From contig WJXW01000004.1 in assembly GCA_015832175.1 (NCBI GenBank), positions 434,001 through 498,000 on the forward strand: a stretch of DNA of 64,000 nt, read 5' to 3'. The stretch comes from Paraphaeosphaeria minitans (Eukaryota > Ascomycota > Dothideomycetes > Pleosporales > Didymosphaeriaceae). Position numbers and translations under genes: made by a program. Below, one piece after another: positions 46,201 through 57,194 of this stretch. Every line of letters begins with the position of its first letter. The stretch's first letter is position 1. The notes under the pieces were generated by a model. That model was not told where the DNA came from, ran no database searches, and was given only the letters and a program-made list of their open reading frames with translations.

Positions 46201-46903
46201 GCTGGAGGGTTGGGGCGCTCCTGCTGCAGCGACGAAACGGGCTCTTTCTCTCTGTGGTGCTTGCTTGCTATGCGAGGGCAGGGTCTGGGAGGCGACGGGA
46301 GGGGAGGGTATAAATCAGGTGCACCTGGGTGTTCCGGCGTCGAGCGGGCGAGCTTGGGCGACTTGACAACACAGCAGGCGGGCAGCGGTGGGCTTGCGGA
46401 GCTCATGGCGGTGCAAGGATGCGGCCTGCGTGGGTTGCGACAAGAGGCGGGCAAGCATCGCAGCGCGCGGCGGCGTGGGTGCGACCGTGTGCAGGGGCGG
46501 CGTTTGGGGGGGGAGGGGGGAGCGAGAGCAGGGCTGCTTGGCGGGGAGCAGTGGAGGGCCATACCATGTCGCGCGGCGGGCGAGCGAGCGAGGGTGCGAG
46601 GGTGCGAGGGTGCGAGGGTGCGGCTTGCAGAGGCTGCAGTATGCAACGCTGCGCGCGAGGAGAGACGCTGGGCCCGGTCGAAGTGACTGGCGGTGCTGGG
46701 CTTGAAGGCGACGAGGGACCACGGACGGGATGCGATGCGATGGGCAGCGCAGCGCGGGGAGCGGTGCGGCTCGAGGGAAGGGAGGCGACAGGGTTGGGAG
46801 GGTGACTGAAGGAGAGGCTACTACTCACCATTCTATGCGCGGCGCCTGGAGCCGGCTCTTCCTTATACCTCCGCTTGACGTCGGGCGCATGCGACTGCGA
46901 CAT
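43299..46903 (-). CDS. Gln/His/Pro-rich DUF8032-type protein, probable nuclear regulator
   Basis: Five exons (46903-46829, 46008-45657, 45513-44437, 44176-43505, 43453-43299) give 776 residues. The first exon codes for 25 residues (VKRRYKEEPAPGAAHRM). A long His/Gln/Pro-rich region follows, including HQHQHQHQHHQH. The central conserved block has WIAFEYSRDRVKMEYTIRCD, ENCVYPRACC, LHYETECNTVGWALAQLNP and LIQRAVDSWRNSNQDPRLRS. A second, related-looking block near residues 580-700 has RGTRVRVRVTLDSVKMEEMP and MSWSQSRVFAGRTLFLQKSL, followed by DAYRNKMRSSMMGHG. The basic tail ends KKRGRESSP. I recall the central block as DUF8032. A role in transcription is inferred from composition. The first intron is 820 bp, far longer than its neighbours. 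Confidence 0.75.
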
Positions 46904-47036
46904 TGTTGTTATAATTACCAGTGTGGTGTCGAGGAACCGGCTGGCGAGGCCCGCGCGTTTTGGACGAGGGTGCCGTCGGGGATGCAGTAGCGCAGCCTGC
47001 GCAATTTCACCGCACTGGCACTAGACAGAGGGCACC

Positions 47037-47115
47037 CGGCAGGACAGGGCAGGGCAGGGCAGGACAGGGCAGAGAGTGCAGAGAGTGCAGGGCAGGGCAG
47101 GGCAGGGCAGGGCAG
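47037..47115. repeat. GGGCA-type minisatellite
   Basis: Repeated GGCAGGGCA units with a few variants (AGGACA, AGAGTGC) lie upstream of the DUF8032-type gene. Confidence 0.7.
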
Positions 47116-47773
47116 TGGGCGGAAGGACAAGAGGGCAGGGCAGAGAGCAGAGGCTAGGTAGAGAGGCTGGAGGCGAACAAGAGTCGGCTGCCCATCAAAT
47201 CAAGACGGCTGCGGTGCCTGTGCCCGCCCAAGGTGGAGCTGGCGTGAAATAAACGTCAAACAGCCAACGCCTCCCGGAGCCAGCCACCTCCCTGCTCTCT
47301 CCCTGCTCTCTCCCTGCTTGCTGGTGCTGCACCCACGGACGAGCTCCCAGATTGGGCCGCCGGGATCAGCCATGGCCGCAGCTGAGAGCATCGTACACGG
47401 TAGGTAGATAGATGGTAGGTTGGCAGGTAGTCTACGTAGTAGGCACCTCGCCTCGGACCATTGTTGTGGTCGACCGTGTCCCGAGTGCATGCCATGAGTA
47501 GGTAGGTAGGGAGGTAGGTAGGGAGGTAGGCAGGAAGAGAGACTCCAAACCCGCCCTACAGCTTCACCAGCAGCACCAGCAGCACCAGCAGCACCGCCCG
47601 CCGGAAAACATCATGCTCGGCTGAATGCGATGCTCGCGCCGCTCTAAACGCACCTTCTGCTTCCGTTGCCCCTGCAGCCGCGATCCATCATGCTCGCAAC
47701 TCGCCCACGCCGTGCTCCCTCATGCTCCCAACCCGCCCACGCCCTCGCCCACGCCCACGCCCCCACCCCTGCA

Positions 47774-47875
47774 CTCTCCATCAGTCACCTCTTCAGCGCT
47801 CGCCTCTCCATCAGCCACCTCTTCAGCGCTCGCCTCTCCATCAGCCACCTCTTCAGCGCTCGCCTCTCCAGCACT
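47774..47875. repeat. 30-bp tandem repeat, about 3.4 copies
   Basis: The unit begins CTCTCCATCAGCCACCTC and ends CAGCGCTCGC. Copies start at 47774, 47804 and 47834 with one base difference, followed by a partial copy. Confidence 0.85.
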
Positions 47876-48059
47876 CGCGCAGATGCACTCGTCCTCCCCG
47901 TCCTCGTCGCTGGCGGCCTCGAGTCCTCTGCGGCGCCCTAGTCGACCGTTTGCTGTTGCACCGGCGGCCCACCAGCCTGCCTATCGCTGTATTGCGTGGC
48001 GCTCTAGCACGGCGCCGAACAGGTCCTCACCGTGGCCCCGCTAACCGCAACGGGCCCAT

Positions 48060-48198
48060 GCATCTCATCGCAGACTAGCCCATCGCATCCAAGACTAGCC
48101 CACCCGCCCACGGAAATCCATCTCATCGCAGACTAGCCCACCCGCCACGGAAATCCATCTCATCGCAGACTAGCCCACCCGCCACGGAAATCCATCTT
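48060..48198. repeat. Tandem repeat of about 37-45 bp, three or more copies
   Basis: Units run from CATCTCATCGCAGACTAGCC through GCCACGGAAATC. Copies begin near 48,060, 48,120 and 48,158, and the first is longer by an internal duplication. Confidence 0.75.
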
Positions 48199-48636
48199 CA
48201 TCGCCTGCTGAGCGCTGGCCCGGCCAACCTACACGGCGACGCGACGGCACGTGTGTACGGACGCCGACGTCTGTCTGGAGAGCATCCTCCAGCTCCTCCA
48301 GCTCCTGCAGCTCCTCCCACTCGATGCGATGCGATGCGGATCGAAGCCATGAGGTCAGTGGCCGTGCGTCCAGGGTGACTTAGTTTTGCGGACTCGGCAG
48401 CTGGCCATGTTTACCGCATCTACCTACCTAATAATGCATCCCTGAACGGCACCTATGATGAGCAAGCTCTCGGTCGCGAGCACCCACATTAGCCGTCAGG
48501 ACGCGTTGTCGGTCCATGAACATTCCCTCGTCGCGAGCACCCCATTACCCATCAGGACAGACGCCCACGCGTCGAATCACGACGGCGCCCCTCAGCATGC
48601 CTACCAGGCTGCCAGGCTCAACACTCGCCCATCACC

Positions 48637-48780
48637 TCTGTCAAGCCCACCTCTGTCAAGCCCACCTCTGTCAAACCCACCTCTGTCAAACCCACCTCTG
48701 TCAAACCCACCTTTGTCAAGCCCACCTGCGTCAAGCCCTGTGTCAAGCCCCCCTGTGTCGAGTCCACCTGTGTCAAGCCC
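48637..48780. repeat. 15-bp minisatellite, about nine copies
   Basis: The unit is CACCTCTGTCAAGCC with A/G and T/C variants. Because 15 is a multiple of three, the array is open in more than one frame. The plus-strand frame 48455-48955 reads repeated PPLSS/PPLSN, and the minus strand reads TEVGL. Confidence 0.85.
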
Positions 48781-49301
48781 TCGCCGTGCACACTTGTTGC
48801 TCGAGTCCAGCGTCCGCCTCGTGAAACAGGCCGCGCGTTCCGACGCCCATTCATGCGCTCGGTTGACAGCTTTCCAGAATCTCCTGCGACAGAAGCCTTT
48901 TGCGCGCGAGACGTCGTGGGTTCGCCGCCCTGGCCGATCGAGACATGGTACATGATTAAGTAATGTTCCGACGCCGCTCGAATGCGGAGAGCCCCTGACG
49001 GTCGCGTTGGCCTGTCCAGCGACAAGGGAGACAAGCCAGGTACCGAGCAGCCAGCAACTCTAAACCGACGCCTCCGCGTCGACACCTGCTCGCGACAATC
49101 CCATTGTCCCTGCAACCACAGGCGAGCACATGGCAGCCGCATCGCCTTCCTGGTGGCCCGCGGCTGGCGGCTGGCGGCTGGCCTCGACTGCCGAGCACAG
49201 GACAGAACAAGACAGAGCAGAACAGAAACGCAGCCTTCGGGCCTGTGCCAACGATAACGGCATCCCGAACCTCGCGCAGAGCCACCCTCTGGGTCCACTC
49301 A

Positions 49302-49402
49302 GAGACGCCGCTCCGTCGCATCTCGTGTGCCACGACACATGGAACTCGCTGAGACGCCGCTCCATCGCATCTCGAGTGCCACGACGCATGGAACTCGCTG
49401 AG
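49302..49402. repeat. Two-copy tandem duplication of about 50 bp
   Basis: A block starting AGACGCCGCTCC and ending CATGGAACTCGCTG occurs twice in a row with a few base differences. Confidence 0.75.
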
Positions 49403-52249
49403 TCGTTACTCATGCGCCTCTCGTCTGCTTACCGCCAATCGCCCGCAGCCTTTCGACGTGATTGACAAGACGTTGACGGTTGCCCTTCAGTCGCGGCAAG
49501 CAGGGATGCTTCTTGCGCCAGCAACGGTCAGCGATCGCAGCAGGCCTGGCCTGGGTGGCTGCCGTGCTCCCGACTCGTCCCGTCATCCTCACCACCCCCA
49601 GCCCAGCCCCCGCCAAAGTGTACTGACGGGCCCTCAGACCCGGATATCCCCTCGTCGACGCCTACGAATCGTCTGCAAATAGCCAAATCACCGATTGAAA
49701 TTCCCTGATTGGACCTGAAGCTGGGTTTTCGCCCTGCTCCCCCCACCCCCCGATGGCCCTATGCCAGCCCATCTGGTCAGTGAGAATGCATCTCGGTATT
49801 GCCGGAGTTTATGCTGCTTCTTGGAAACGGACTAGGGCCCCGGCTGAATCGTACGGGTAGCGATCGACATGCCAGTTCGAGCTGAGCGACCGTTTTCTGT
49901 ACAATGGCGAATTTCCGGCTGGCCTTTGCTCCGCTCTGACCGAGAAGGCTACGCTAGCAGTGCACAAACGGCTTCTGCTCCTCTTCTCGCCGTCGTGGAC
50001 GCTGGTTCGCGAACATGCGACGTTGGAACAAGCTGTACGCGACCCATCTCGCTGACAGGCTTCAAGATCGCCTTCAGGGCCCCTCGACCATGCTTCCCGC
50101 CAGCCCTTGAGGGTTGCTGCCGTGGCGACGAGGGAGCACGCAAGCGCCAGCATCCTCACACGAGAGTTCCCACAAGGCGACCTGGCCACCGCCGGGGCCC
50201 ACCTCGCACCCTGCAAAAGCGGCACCAGAGGTAGACCCGAACGCGAGAGAGGATATCAGCTCGACGGTAGTCTTGCCATCTTCAGACGGCCGGCCACAGT
50301 CTTGCTTTGAAATCGCACGCTCTCTAACCGAGCTCTCAAGTCAACGCCTCTGCATAAGCGTCAATCTGGCACATTGAAAGGTTGCCATCATTGGACGCAG
50401 AGGTGCGTTTCTGTCTGCCGGCTTTTGGCGCGGTCATACACCGTGCCATCCCAGCAATATCAAAGGAACTGGGCAAGGATGACCCAGCTTCCCGCGCCTT
50501 CCTGGTTGATGGGGTGGCCCGCTGATGCCATTGATTCGCGCCGACACTTTGGCAAAGGGTTCTGACATGGGCTGACGTCTGCAGCTTCCGCGACCTACTC
50601 TCAATCGTCAGCCATCATGATGTCAAGGGCAGCAGCCTGATTCGAGCTGCTCGGCCTCTTGACCCAATACGAACACGGCTCGCGGCGCACTCATCAAGCC
50701 GATGCAACTGCCTTCCCCGCCCCCAAGATGTTCGTGATTGGCCGACAGAGCATTTCAGGACATGTTTTGTGTCCGCGCCACACCGTCGGGTTCTCTGCCG
50801 TGTCGTCCTCCGTTGTCTACGTCTAGACTTTCGCGCTCCATCAAAACATGGCACGCGTGACAAGTCGATGCTCACGTTTGCGTTGTGACAGAATGGCCTG
50901 CTATGCATGAGATCCGCCTTTTCTCCTATAACGCGCTTGCTGAGGCAGTATCAAGTATCTGCGGTCTGCCAATCATCTCCAGACTCCACATGAGGTCAGA
51001 ACCGTCACGCGTCTGGGTGCATGACAGCTGAACACGCTTGGAGATCGGAGTACCCCCATTCATGGCTACAAATTGATTCACTCCCAGCCCACGCTGAGGT
51101 GGCACGGGCAAGGAACGATGCATCGGAAAGGGCGACGGCAAACTCGTCTGGCTAGTGGCGGGTAGAGATCGAAGGTTCTTCTACGCGGTTACCCGCATGC
51201 CAGGATCGTGCTCGTGACCTCGTATATAGCGCGTACGCGATGTCATGGTAACCTCTCTAGCTCAGCCTTGAACAGCGGATGTTCTATTGTCCTAGCAGAA
51301 GTCCGAGGGCAAGGCCTTCGCGTCCGCAAACCAGGTTGTTTGTGGACTTGCAGGATTCCAAAAGAAAAAACCACAAGTCGCATGATGGCTGCCATGGACA
51401 GCACATGAAAGAAAAAAACCTTCATGACTCGTTCGGACCGAAGTGCTCGTGCCAGACTACCGAGTCGTTTGAGCCTTATCTAGCACGAAAGGAACGGACA
51501 GATCTGCTAGGAAGGGACCCATTGATGCTCACGCAAACACTTGCCCTCTCTCTCTCTCTCGAGGACCGAACAACATCCGACCGACTTTCCAAAACTGTGC
51601 ATGAATCACTCTACCTACCTTTCGGGACAGCTCCGAGGTCGAGCACACCGGCCGGTTGTCACCGACAGCCTTGCCCGACAGATGTCCTGTCCCATCTCGA
51701 GCAGCCATTGGCTCGCACCGAGCAATCTCTTTCGATGTACCCGCGGCCTTCCCGTTGAGGCAGACGGACGTGCGTCGGGGGCCTGTGTTGCCATCCGGGG
51801 CACGACGGATGCAAAGATAGGGAGTACCTAGGGAGGAAACCTGTGACGCCGCGGGGCGCCGTACGGATCAACAGCAGCATCCATCGTTTGGGATGGGGTG
51901 TCACGGCCGACCGCGTACGGTGCCTACCTAGCGGATGGGGCCAGGACGCACGCGTATTTTTGGAAAACAAGGTAGGTAGGTAGGTACGCGTCTTGCTTGG
52001 CCACGCGAACAAGAAAGAGAGCGCGTTTCCGCACGGGGGCCTTGGTGCTGCGACGACGACAACGCAATGGCCAGTCGCGCCAGTTGCGCCATCGTGTGCG
52101 ATCTAAAATCGCGCCCGCTGTTGTCGTCGTTGGACTGGGGATGGCTGCTTGCCGAGTTGCGAGTTTTGCATCTGCAGAATGTGAAGGCGTGATGGTGGAA
52201 AGGTTTTTGGCGGATTGTGAAGGCACGGGTCCGCGGTGGCTGATTTAGG

Positions 52250-52520
52250 CTGAAAAAATTAATCACATTATATTCCCCTGGATTCTTGCAGGGGACTCTC
52301 TAAACTTTTAGTGTTGTTGCAGATATGATACAAGTGCGTAACTATCATCCCAAGTACTACCTTTACGACGTTAATTACTGTAGAAATAAATTAGCATTAG
52401 GGATATTATGTGATGGTGTGTCCTAAATTACACCATCAATAAGAAAAGCCATACACCGCAGATTATAGATGTCTCTACTAGAAGTCACCAGATACTCTAC
52501 ATCACCCACCCAAAATATCG
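52250..52520. other. Small AT-rich islet with hairpins
   Basis: About 270 bp are distinctly more AT-rich than either side. Two inverted repeats are present: CCCCTG/CAGGGG at 52275-52280/52289-52294, and TGATGGTGT/ACACCATCA at 52411-52419/52430-52438. No coding frame is seen. It could be a small transposon remnant or a structured RNA. Confidence 0.4.
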
Positions 52521-52995
52521 TGCTTCGTCATCCTTACTCCTTTGCATGAACACTAATAAGACGCCGAGCACGAGGCTGCACGACAAAGCTTGTGCCACCA
52601 GCGGAATCGCGTAGCCGCCCACGCAATAGCCCAGCGGCCAGCCCAGCCCAGCCCTACCAACCTGATGCCTGCACCCTACTCGCCCATGCCCTTGCTCATC
52701 TCGCTACTAGTGGCTACCTACTGTGTACCTCTCTCTCTCTGTCTCTCTCTCTCTCACTCACACACACACACACACACACACAAACGCAGGGCTTCTATTC
52801 CGAGTACTTAGATACAACACGTGTGCAGGTATTAGGTAGTTTGTTTCACCGTTGACTCGATGTTTGGTTCGCCCCCTCCCCTGGGTACTAGGTAGGTGAG
52901 AGGAGGGTTTGTGCCTAGGTAGATATGCGTTCTATTCGTAGCACTGCTGTTGATGCGGTGCATGGCGGCTGTCGCAAATGCGTTTTGGAAGGTGG

Positions 52996-53190
52996 GTATA
53001 TAGGTAGGTAGGTAGGTAGGTAGGTAGGTAGGTAGGTAGGTAGGTACGTACGTAGGTACGTAGGTACGTAGGTAGGTACGTACGTACGTAGGTACGTACG
53101 TACGTAGGTAGACAGACGGCACTAAAGGTCGGCGGCGGCCGTGTTGTACCTACCTACCTACGCACGTACGTCTGGTAGGTAGGTAGACTA
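52996..53190. repeat. TAGG/TACG/TACC tetranucleotide array
   Basis: A long run of TAGG, partly changed to TACG, is followed by TACC copies on the other side of a short unique segment. It is the largest of many such arrays in the window. Confidence 0.85.
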
Positions 53191-53387
53191 GGTAGACCGA
53201 GTACCCACCTACACCGGCCGGTCAGCGGATGCTTGCAGCGCCCATGGTTTCAAGAGCTTTCTGGAATGACCGTAACCGACCGTCCTGGTTGGCGCTCACC
53301 ACCCCATTCACCGCCCAACCCAACGATGACTCGGAGAGGCCAGCGCATACATCTTGCCTGGCATCGGAGAGTCGAGTCCCATGAGGC

Positions 53388-53438
53388 GCGAACCACGAAC
53401 CACGAACCACGAACCACGAACCACGAACCACGAACCAC
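53388..53438. repeat. 7-bp tandem repeat (CGAACCA)n
   Basis: About seven copies of CGAACCA follow one another without interruption. Confidence 0.85.
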
Positions 53439-53845
53439 TGGTGGTGCCGAGCTGGACCGTTGCGCCGAGATTCCGTGGTTTTGCCTCGAAGACTACCTAG
53501 GTACCTACCTACCCATGTCCGAACGCCGGCAACGGCCCGGAATAGCAACACCTCTCTCGCACAAGGAAACATGACACGTAGTCTACCTAGCCGACAAACG
53601 ACCGGTTTCCATTCCGTTGCGCGCCAAGCACGGCGTTGCAGGTAACAGTGGAAAGAGGTATCTACCTAGGTAGGTGGGTGGGTAGGTGGGTATCCAAGCC
53701 CCCGCCGTTTGTTTCACCCAAACCCGTCCAACCGAACGCTACCGGTAGGTAGGTAGGTAGGTAGGTAGCGCCCTCGTCCCCGTTTCGGACGCCCGCGCAT
53801 GACTGACGAGCCCACCTCCGCCCGCGCTGCGCTGCCCAGGCGACC

Positions 53846-53888
53846 AAAGCCAAAGCCAAAGCCAAAGCCAATGCCAATGCCAAAGCCA
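53846..53888. repeat. 6-bp tandem repeat (AAAGCC/AATGCC)n
   Basis: About seven copies of AAAGCC and AATGCC lie in tandem. Confidence 0.8.
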
Positions 53889-55278
53889 GGGTGGACTTGC
53901 TGCGTACATAGTAGACGCCGCCCATGGTGCGACGTGCGCGCCCGGGCTCTTGCATGCGTGTGCAGACCAGGGGCTAGGTAGCACCCTTCACGGCACCTGT
54001 TGGAGTGGAGCAGCCGAGTCGTTGTGGATGGACGACCGGTAGGTAGGTCCTGGGCTGGTGAGACGGGGGACGGAGGGCTGTTGGACGTGTCGCAGGGCAG
54101 GGCAGTCCAGGGCAGGCCAGGGCGACTGCGACTGCGACGCGACTCGAGTCGCATTGGTCGAACGTCGAGCGGTGGTCTGTGGTAGGGCTGTTCGTTCGAT
54201 CGATCTCTGGCGTCGTCCGACTCGTGGCGAGAGAAGAGATGGGATGAGATGGGATGGGATGGGATGGGCGCAGGGAAGGGGGCCTCGGGGAACATCGCTC
54301 CAGCACAGGACAGGACACCACAACCCAGCAAAGCAAAGCAAAGCAAAGCACGCGTGCAAATCTCTTCTCGTCGCCGCGACGCGATGAGAAACCATCGGAG
54401 TCATCGCCATCGCCATCACACGCCCACTCCAGATCCGCCAGCACCAGTACCCCAGCTATACACAAATCCCCCCTCTCCCTACCTACCACCCCGTCCACGA
54501 TTCCCCTCCCCTCCCATCCGCCTCACCCCGCCTCCCCAAACGCTCCACCAAGTATAAACAGCCACCCGAACCAGCCAAGCGAACCTGCCAAACCACAAAA
54601 TCCGTCGTTCTAGGTAGGTAGGTAGACTACCTAGCTCGTACGCACCCATCGTTCGATGTGGCGCCGTTGTTTGGGGCATGACCGAGTGAGTTGGCGGCGC
54701 GTGAGGGGTCTAAAGTGGCCTTGTTTTCTCCTTCTTTCCCTTTGTTTTTCTTTTTCTTTTTTTCTTTCTTTTTTTCTTTTCTTTTTTTTGTGGCGACGGC
54801 AGTTCCGGTTGGATGATTGGCTGGGCGAGGAGGCGTAACGTTGGGCTTTGGGTTGGTGGTAAGAGGGGCTTTCTGGGATGGGGTTGCTGGGGGGGATGAG
54901 GGTGGGTAGGGGAGGTGGAGGGTGAGGGGGGTACCGTAGAGAGATGCTGGTAGAGAGATGCCAGAGCGCCTCGCCACATGAACGAACAAACAAACGAACA
55001 AATAAAGTCTCCCGAGCTGCTGCTGGTGTGCATGGTAAGCTGGGGTGCATGGCACCGTCACCACCCACACAAAACACCATGACCTGACCACCCCACCCTG
55101 TTTCTTCCTCTCTTCCAGCACGTAAAAGAATCCCGCCTCACAACCGTGCCAGGTAGTCTTCCTAGGTAAGCTTTTGAGATACTTGTGCTAGCGACGGTAT
55201 CGAGTAGGATATATAATAGGCACCACCCACTTGGACATGACCATAATTACCTCGAACCGCAGTCAGCTACATAAATTA

Positions 55279-55384
55279 AATGAATAGATAAATAAATAAA
55301 GGAAATAAATAAAGGAAATAAATAAAGGAAATAAACAAAGGAATTAAATAAAGGAAATAAATAAAGGAAATAAATAAATAAAGG
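55279..55384. repeat. 13-bp AT-rich tandem repeat
   Basis: Units of AAATAAATAAAGG recur about seven times with small variations, just upstream of the gene cluster on the minus strand. Confidence 0.8.
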
Positions 55385-55772
55385 CCCCACTCACTCACCC
55401 ACCAGCACATCAAAGCACGCGGATTCGACCGCATACCAAATGCCGCTGCTATAACTACGCCGCGCGAGACATGATGGAATCAAATCCAAGTAGTCGACGC
55501 CACTTTGGACGTGCAATTTTTTTGGTTAAACATTTTCTCACGAAGCTGTCAAAAGTGCGAACCAGGCCATACATGTGGAGCATGAGGTGTGGAAAGTCTG
55601 CAGTTTGCGACAGGAGCGTTTTAACACTATCCAGTTTGGAAAAAAAAAATAAAAAAAGAACCCCCCAACAGCTCACATCAATGGTACCATCCCAGTTGGG
55701 ATTTTTCCCCGAAAATCTCCGTCGCGTGCTCCTTTTTCATACTCATCTTTGTTCAGAAACCCCTATCATTTG

Positions 55773-56255
55773 CTAATTGGGGGTGGAAGTTGGTTCAAGA
55801 ACCTTGCATCCTGTTACAATCTCGATGTCTCTCAGGATGACATCTATCGGTGCGAACAGTGCAGCACCGGTGCCAGTTGAACCGAAAAGTAAACCCAGCC
55901 AGTCTCCGGAAGGCGTGTGCAAGACGATGCTTCCGGAATCCCCCGACTTCACGACTGGTGCAGAGCTATGTCCGACAAAAGACATGGGCACGCTATCTTG
56001 GTAGGATTGGGTGTGTTGCGGGATCCCCTGTGGGGGAAGGTGTGTTGTGAAGCCGCAGAGCAATTCGATCTTTAGGTGGACGGACAGCGAGCTGGTTTGT
56101 CTCTGGATGCTGGGAATGATAGTGACGGGCCAGACATCTTGGGCGGCCGTTGGCGTCATGATTACAAGGGTAGGTGAAGACTGCTCGGCATCATTGGAGA
56201 GGCCACGGTGAAGCGTTTCGATAGTGAGAGAGAAGGCGCCGGCGGACAGATGCAT
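55773..56255 (-). CDS. Trypsin-like protease-type fragment with GDSG motif
   Basis: A single open frame of 160 residues contains APVVKSGDSGSIVL followed by GDWLGLLFGST and FAPIDVILRDIEIVTGC. This is the arrangement around the catalytic Ser in chymotrypsin-fold proteins, where GDSG is followed by a strand and a C-terminal helix. The expected catalytic His and Asp regions are not visible in this frame. The 120 bp upstream, before the next gene, offer no room for them. It is either a shortened gene, a degenerate copy, or part of a model I could not complete. The Met at the start has no special support. Confidence 0.45.
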   Translation of the reverse strand: MHLSAGAFSLTIETLHRGLSNDAEQSSPTLVIMTPTAAQDVWPVTIIPSIQRQTSSLSVHLKIELLCGFTTHLPPQGIPQHTQSYQDSVPMSFVGHSSAPVVKSGDSGSIVLHTPSGDWLGLLFGSTGTGAALFAPIDVILRDIEIVTGCKVLEPTSTPN

Positions 56256-56375
56256 GTTTCAGGAAGGGGCGAGTTACAAGGAGGGATGTGCCCGTCCTTT
56301 GGCCAATGCCTCATCTAGATAGTCTACTGCACTGCTGCTGTGCATCAGCCAAATAGGGCTATCATTTTTTACGTC

Positions 56376-57194
56376 TCAGTCGTCTTCATCCTCCTTCCAA
56401 TAGATCATCAGTCCCTCCAGCGCATTCCCATGCTCTTCAAACTCTGGCACCTTTCGTCTCTCCTTCCCCCGAGCAAAGATCTTCCCTAGCTCGTTACAGT
56501 CTTTGAGCACATCCTTCTTCTCTTGTGTATTCGCATACGTCCCATAGCCGCCCAAGATCTCATTGCCAATGTACAGCTCCGGATCTCTCCCCTTCAAGAA
56601 CATCGGCAGCAATATGTACCAGTCGACGAAAGGCGCATAGACAAACGACGTCGACGTGATATGAGACTCGATCTCGGAAGACATCACTTTGATACCAAGG
56701 CGAGAAAGAAACGAGATGTCAAGAGGCGTGAAGGCCGGTTCTTGCGCATACAGAGCGAGCGATGCGCCCTCTTGCTGCACTGTTCACGCATCAGAACACC
56801 GCTCAAAAACCCCCACAGAGCTCACCTCACCTGTCTCTACCACCGCTCTGAAAAGCACCAGCTGCCACAAAGACCGATACCGATGGTCCCAATCGAGGCT
56901 GAAGCTTCCAACGCCGATGCAGACCGCCCCTTGGACAGTCCAGTCCCGCAGCCCGAGCATGCGGGCGAGGTTTTTCGCGCAAGACGTCTTCTCCCATTTT
57001 CGCTGCATCGCCTGCAGTTCGTCCAGCAGCTTCTCCTCCGTCAGTCCGTTTGCGACCCTCGTGGGCCGCGCAGATTGCAACTGCGAGGTCTGCGCGCCGT
57101 CGTTGGCTCGCCCGCCCGAGACAACAGTCCAGCCATCGTCGGACTGGACCTGCTTCCGCCGTTCGCGCTTCCAGTTGCTGGATTTCTGGCTCAT
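56376..57194 (-). CDS. SRR1-like domain protein
   Basis: Two exons, 57194-56831 and 56779-56376 (51-bp intron), give 255 residues. The N-terminus is basic (MSQKSSNWKRERRKQ) and is followed by DDGWTVVSGGR. The SRR1-like domain includes GAVCIGVGSFSLD, RYRSLWQLVLFRAVVET, FTPLDISFLSRLGIKVM and FVYAPFVDWYILLPMFLKGR. The ending is acidic (YWKEDEDD). SRR1 proteins were named for a plant light and clock gene, and fungal members are poorly understood. A TAGGTAGG/ACCTAGG stretch lies directly upstream (57,211-57,242). Family assignment rests on these stretches and the order of secondary structure. Confidence 0.72.

Larger units (their letters stand above)
46904..55772. other. Long gene-poor, repeat-rich interval
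   Basis: About 8.9 kb of mostly GC-rich sequence has no gene I can support. Long frames exist on both strands, but they are Pro/Ser/Arg-rich, overlap tandem repeats and lack domain features. The interval contains several minisatellites, TAGG/TACC arrays and one AT-rich islet, listed separately. Confidence 0.6.

Noticed and set aside
47774..48780. Regular repeats considered as a CRISPR array
   Set aside because: The units are directly adjacent without unique spacers, and the genome is eukaryotic. They are minisatellites.
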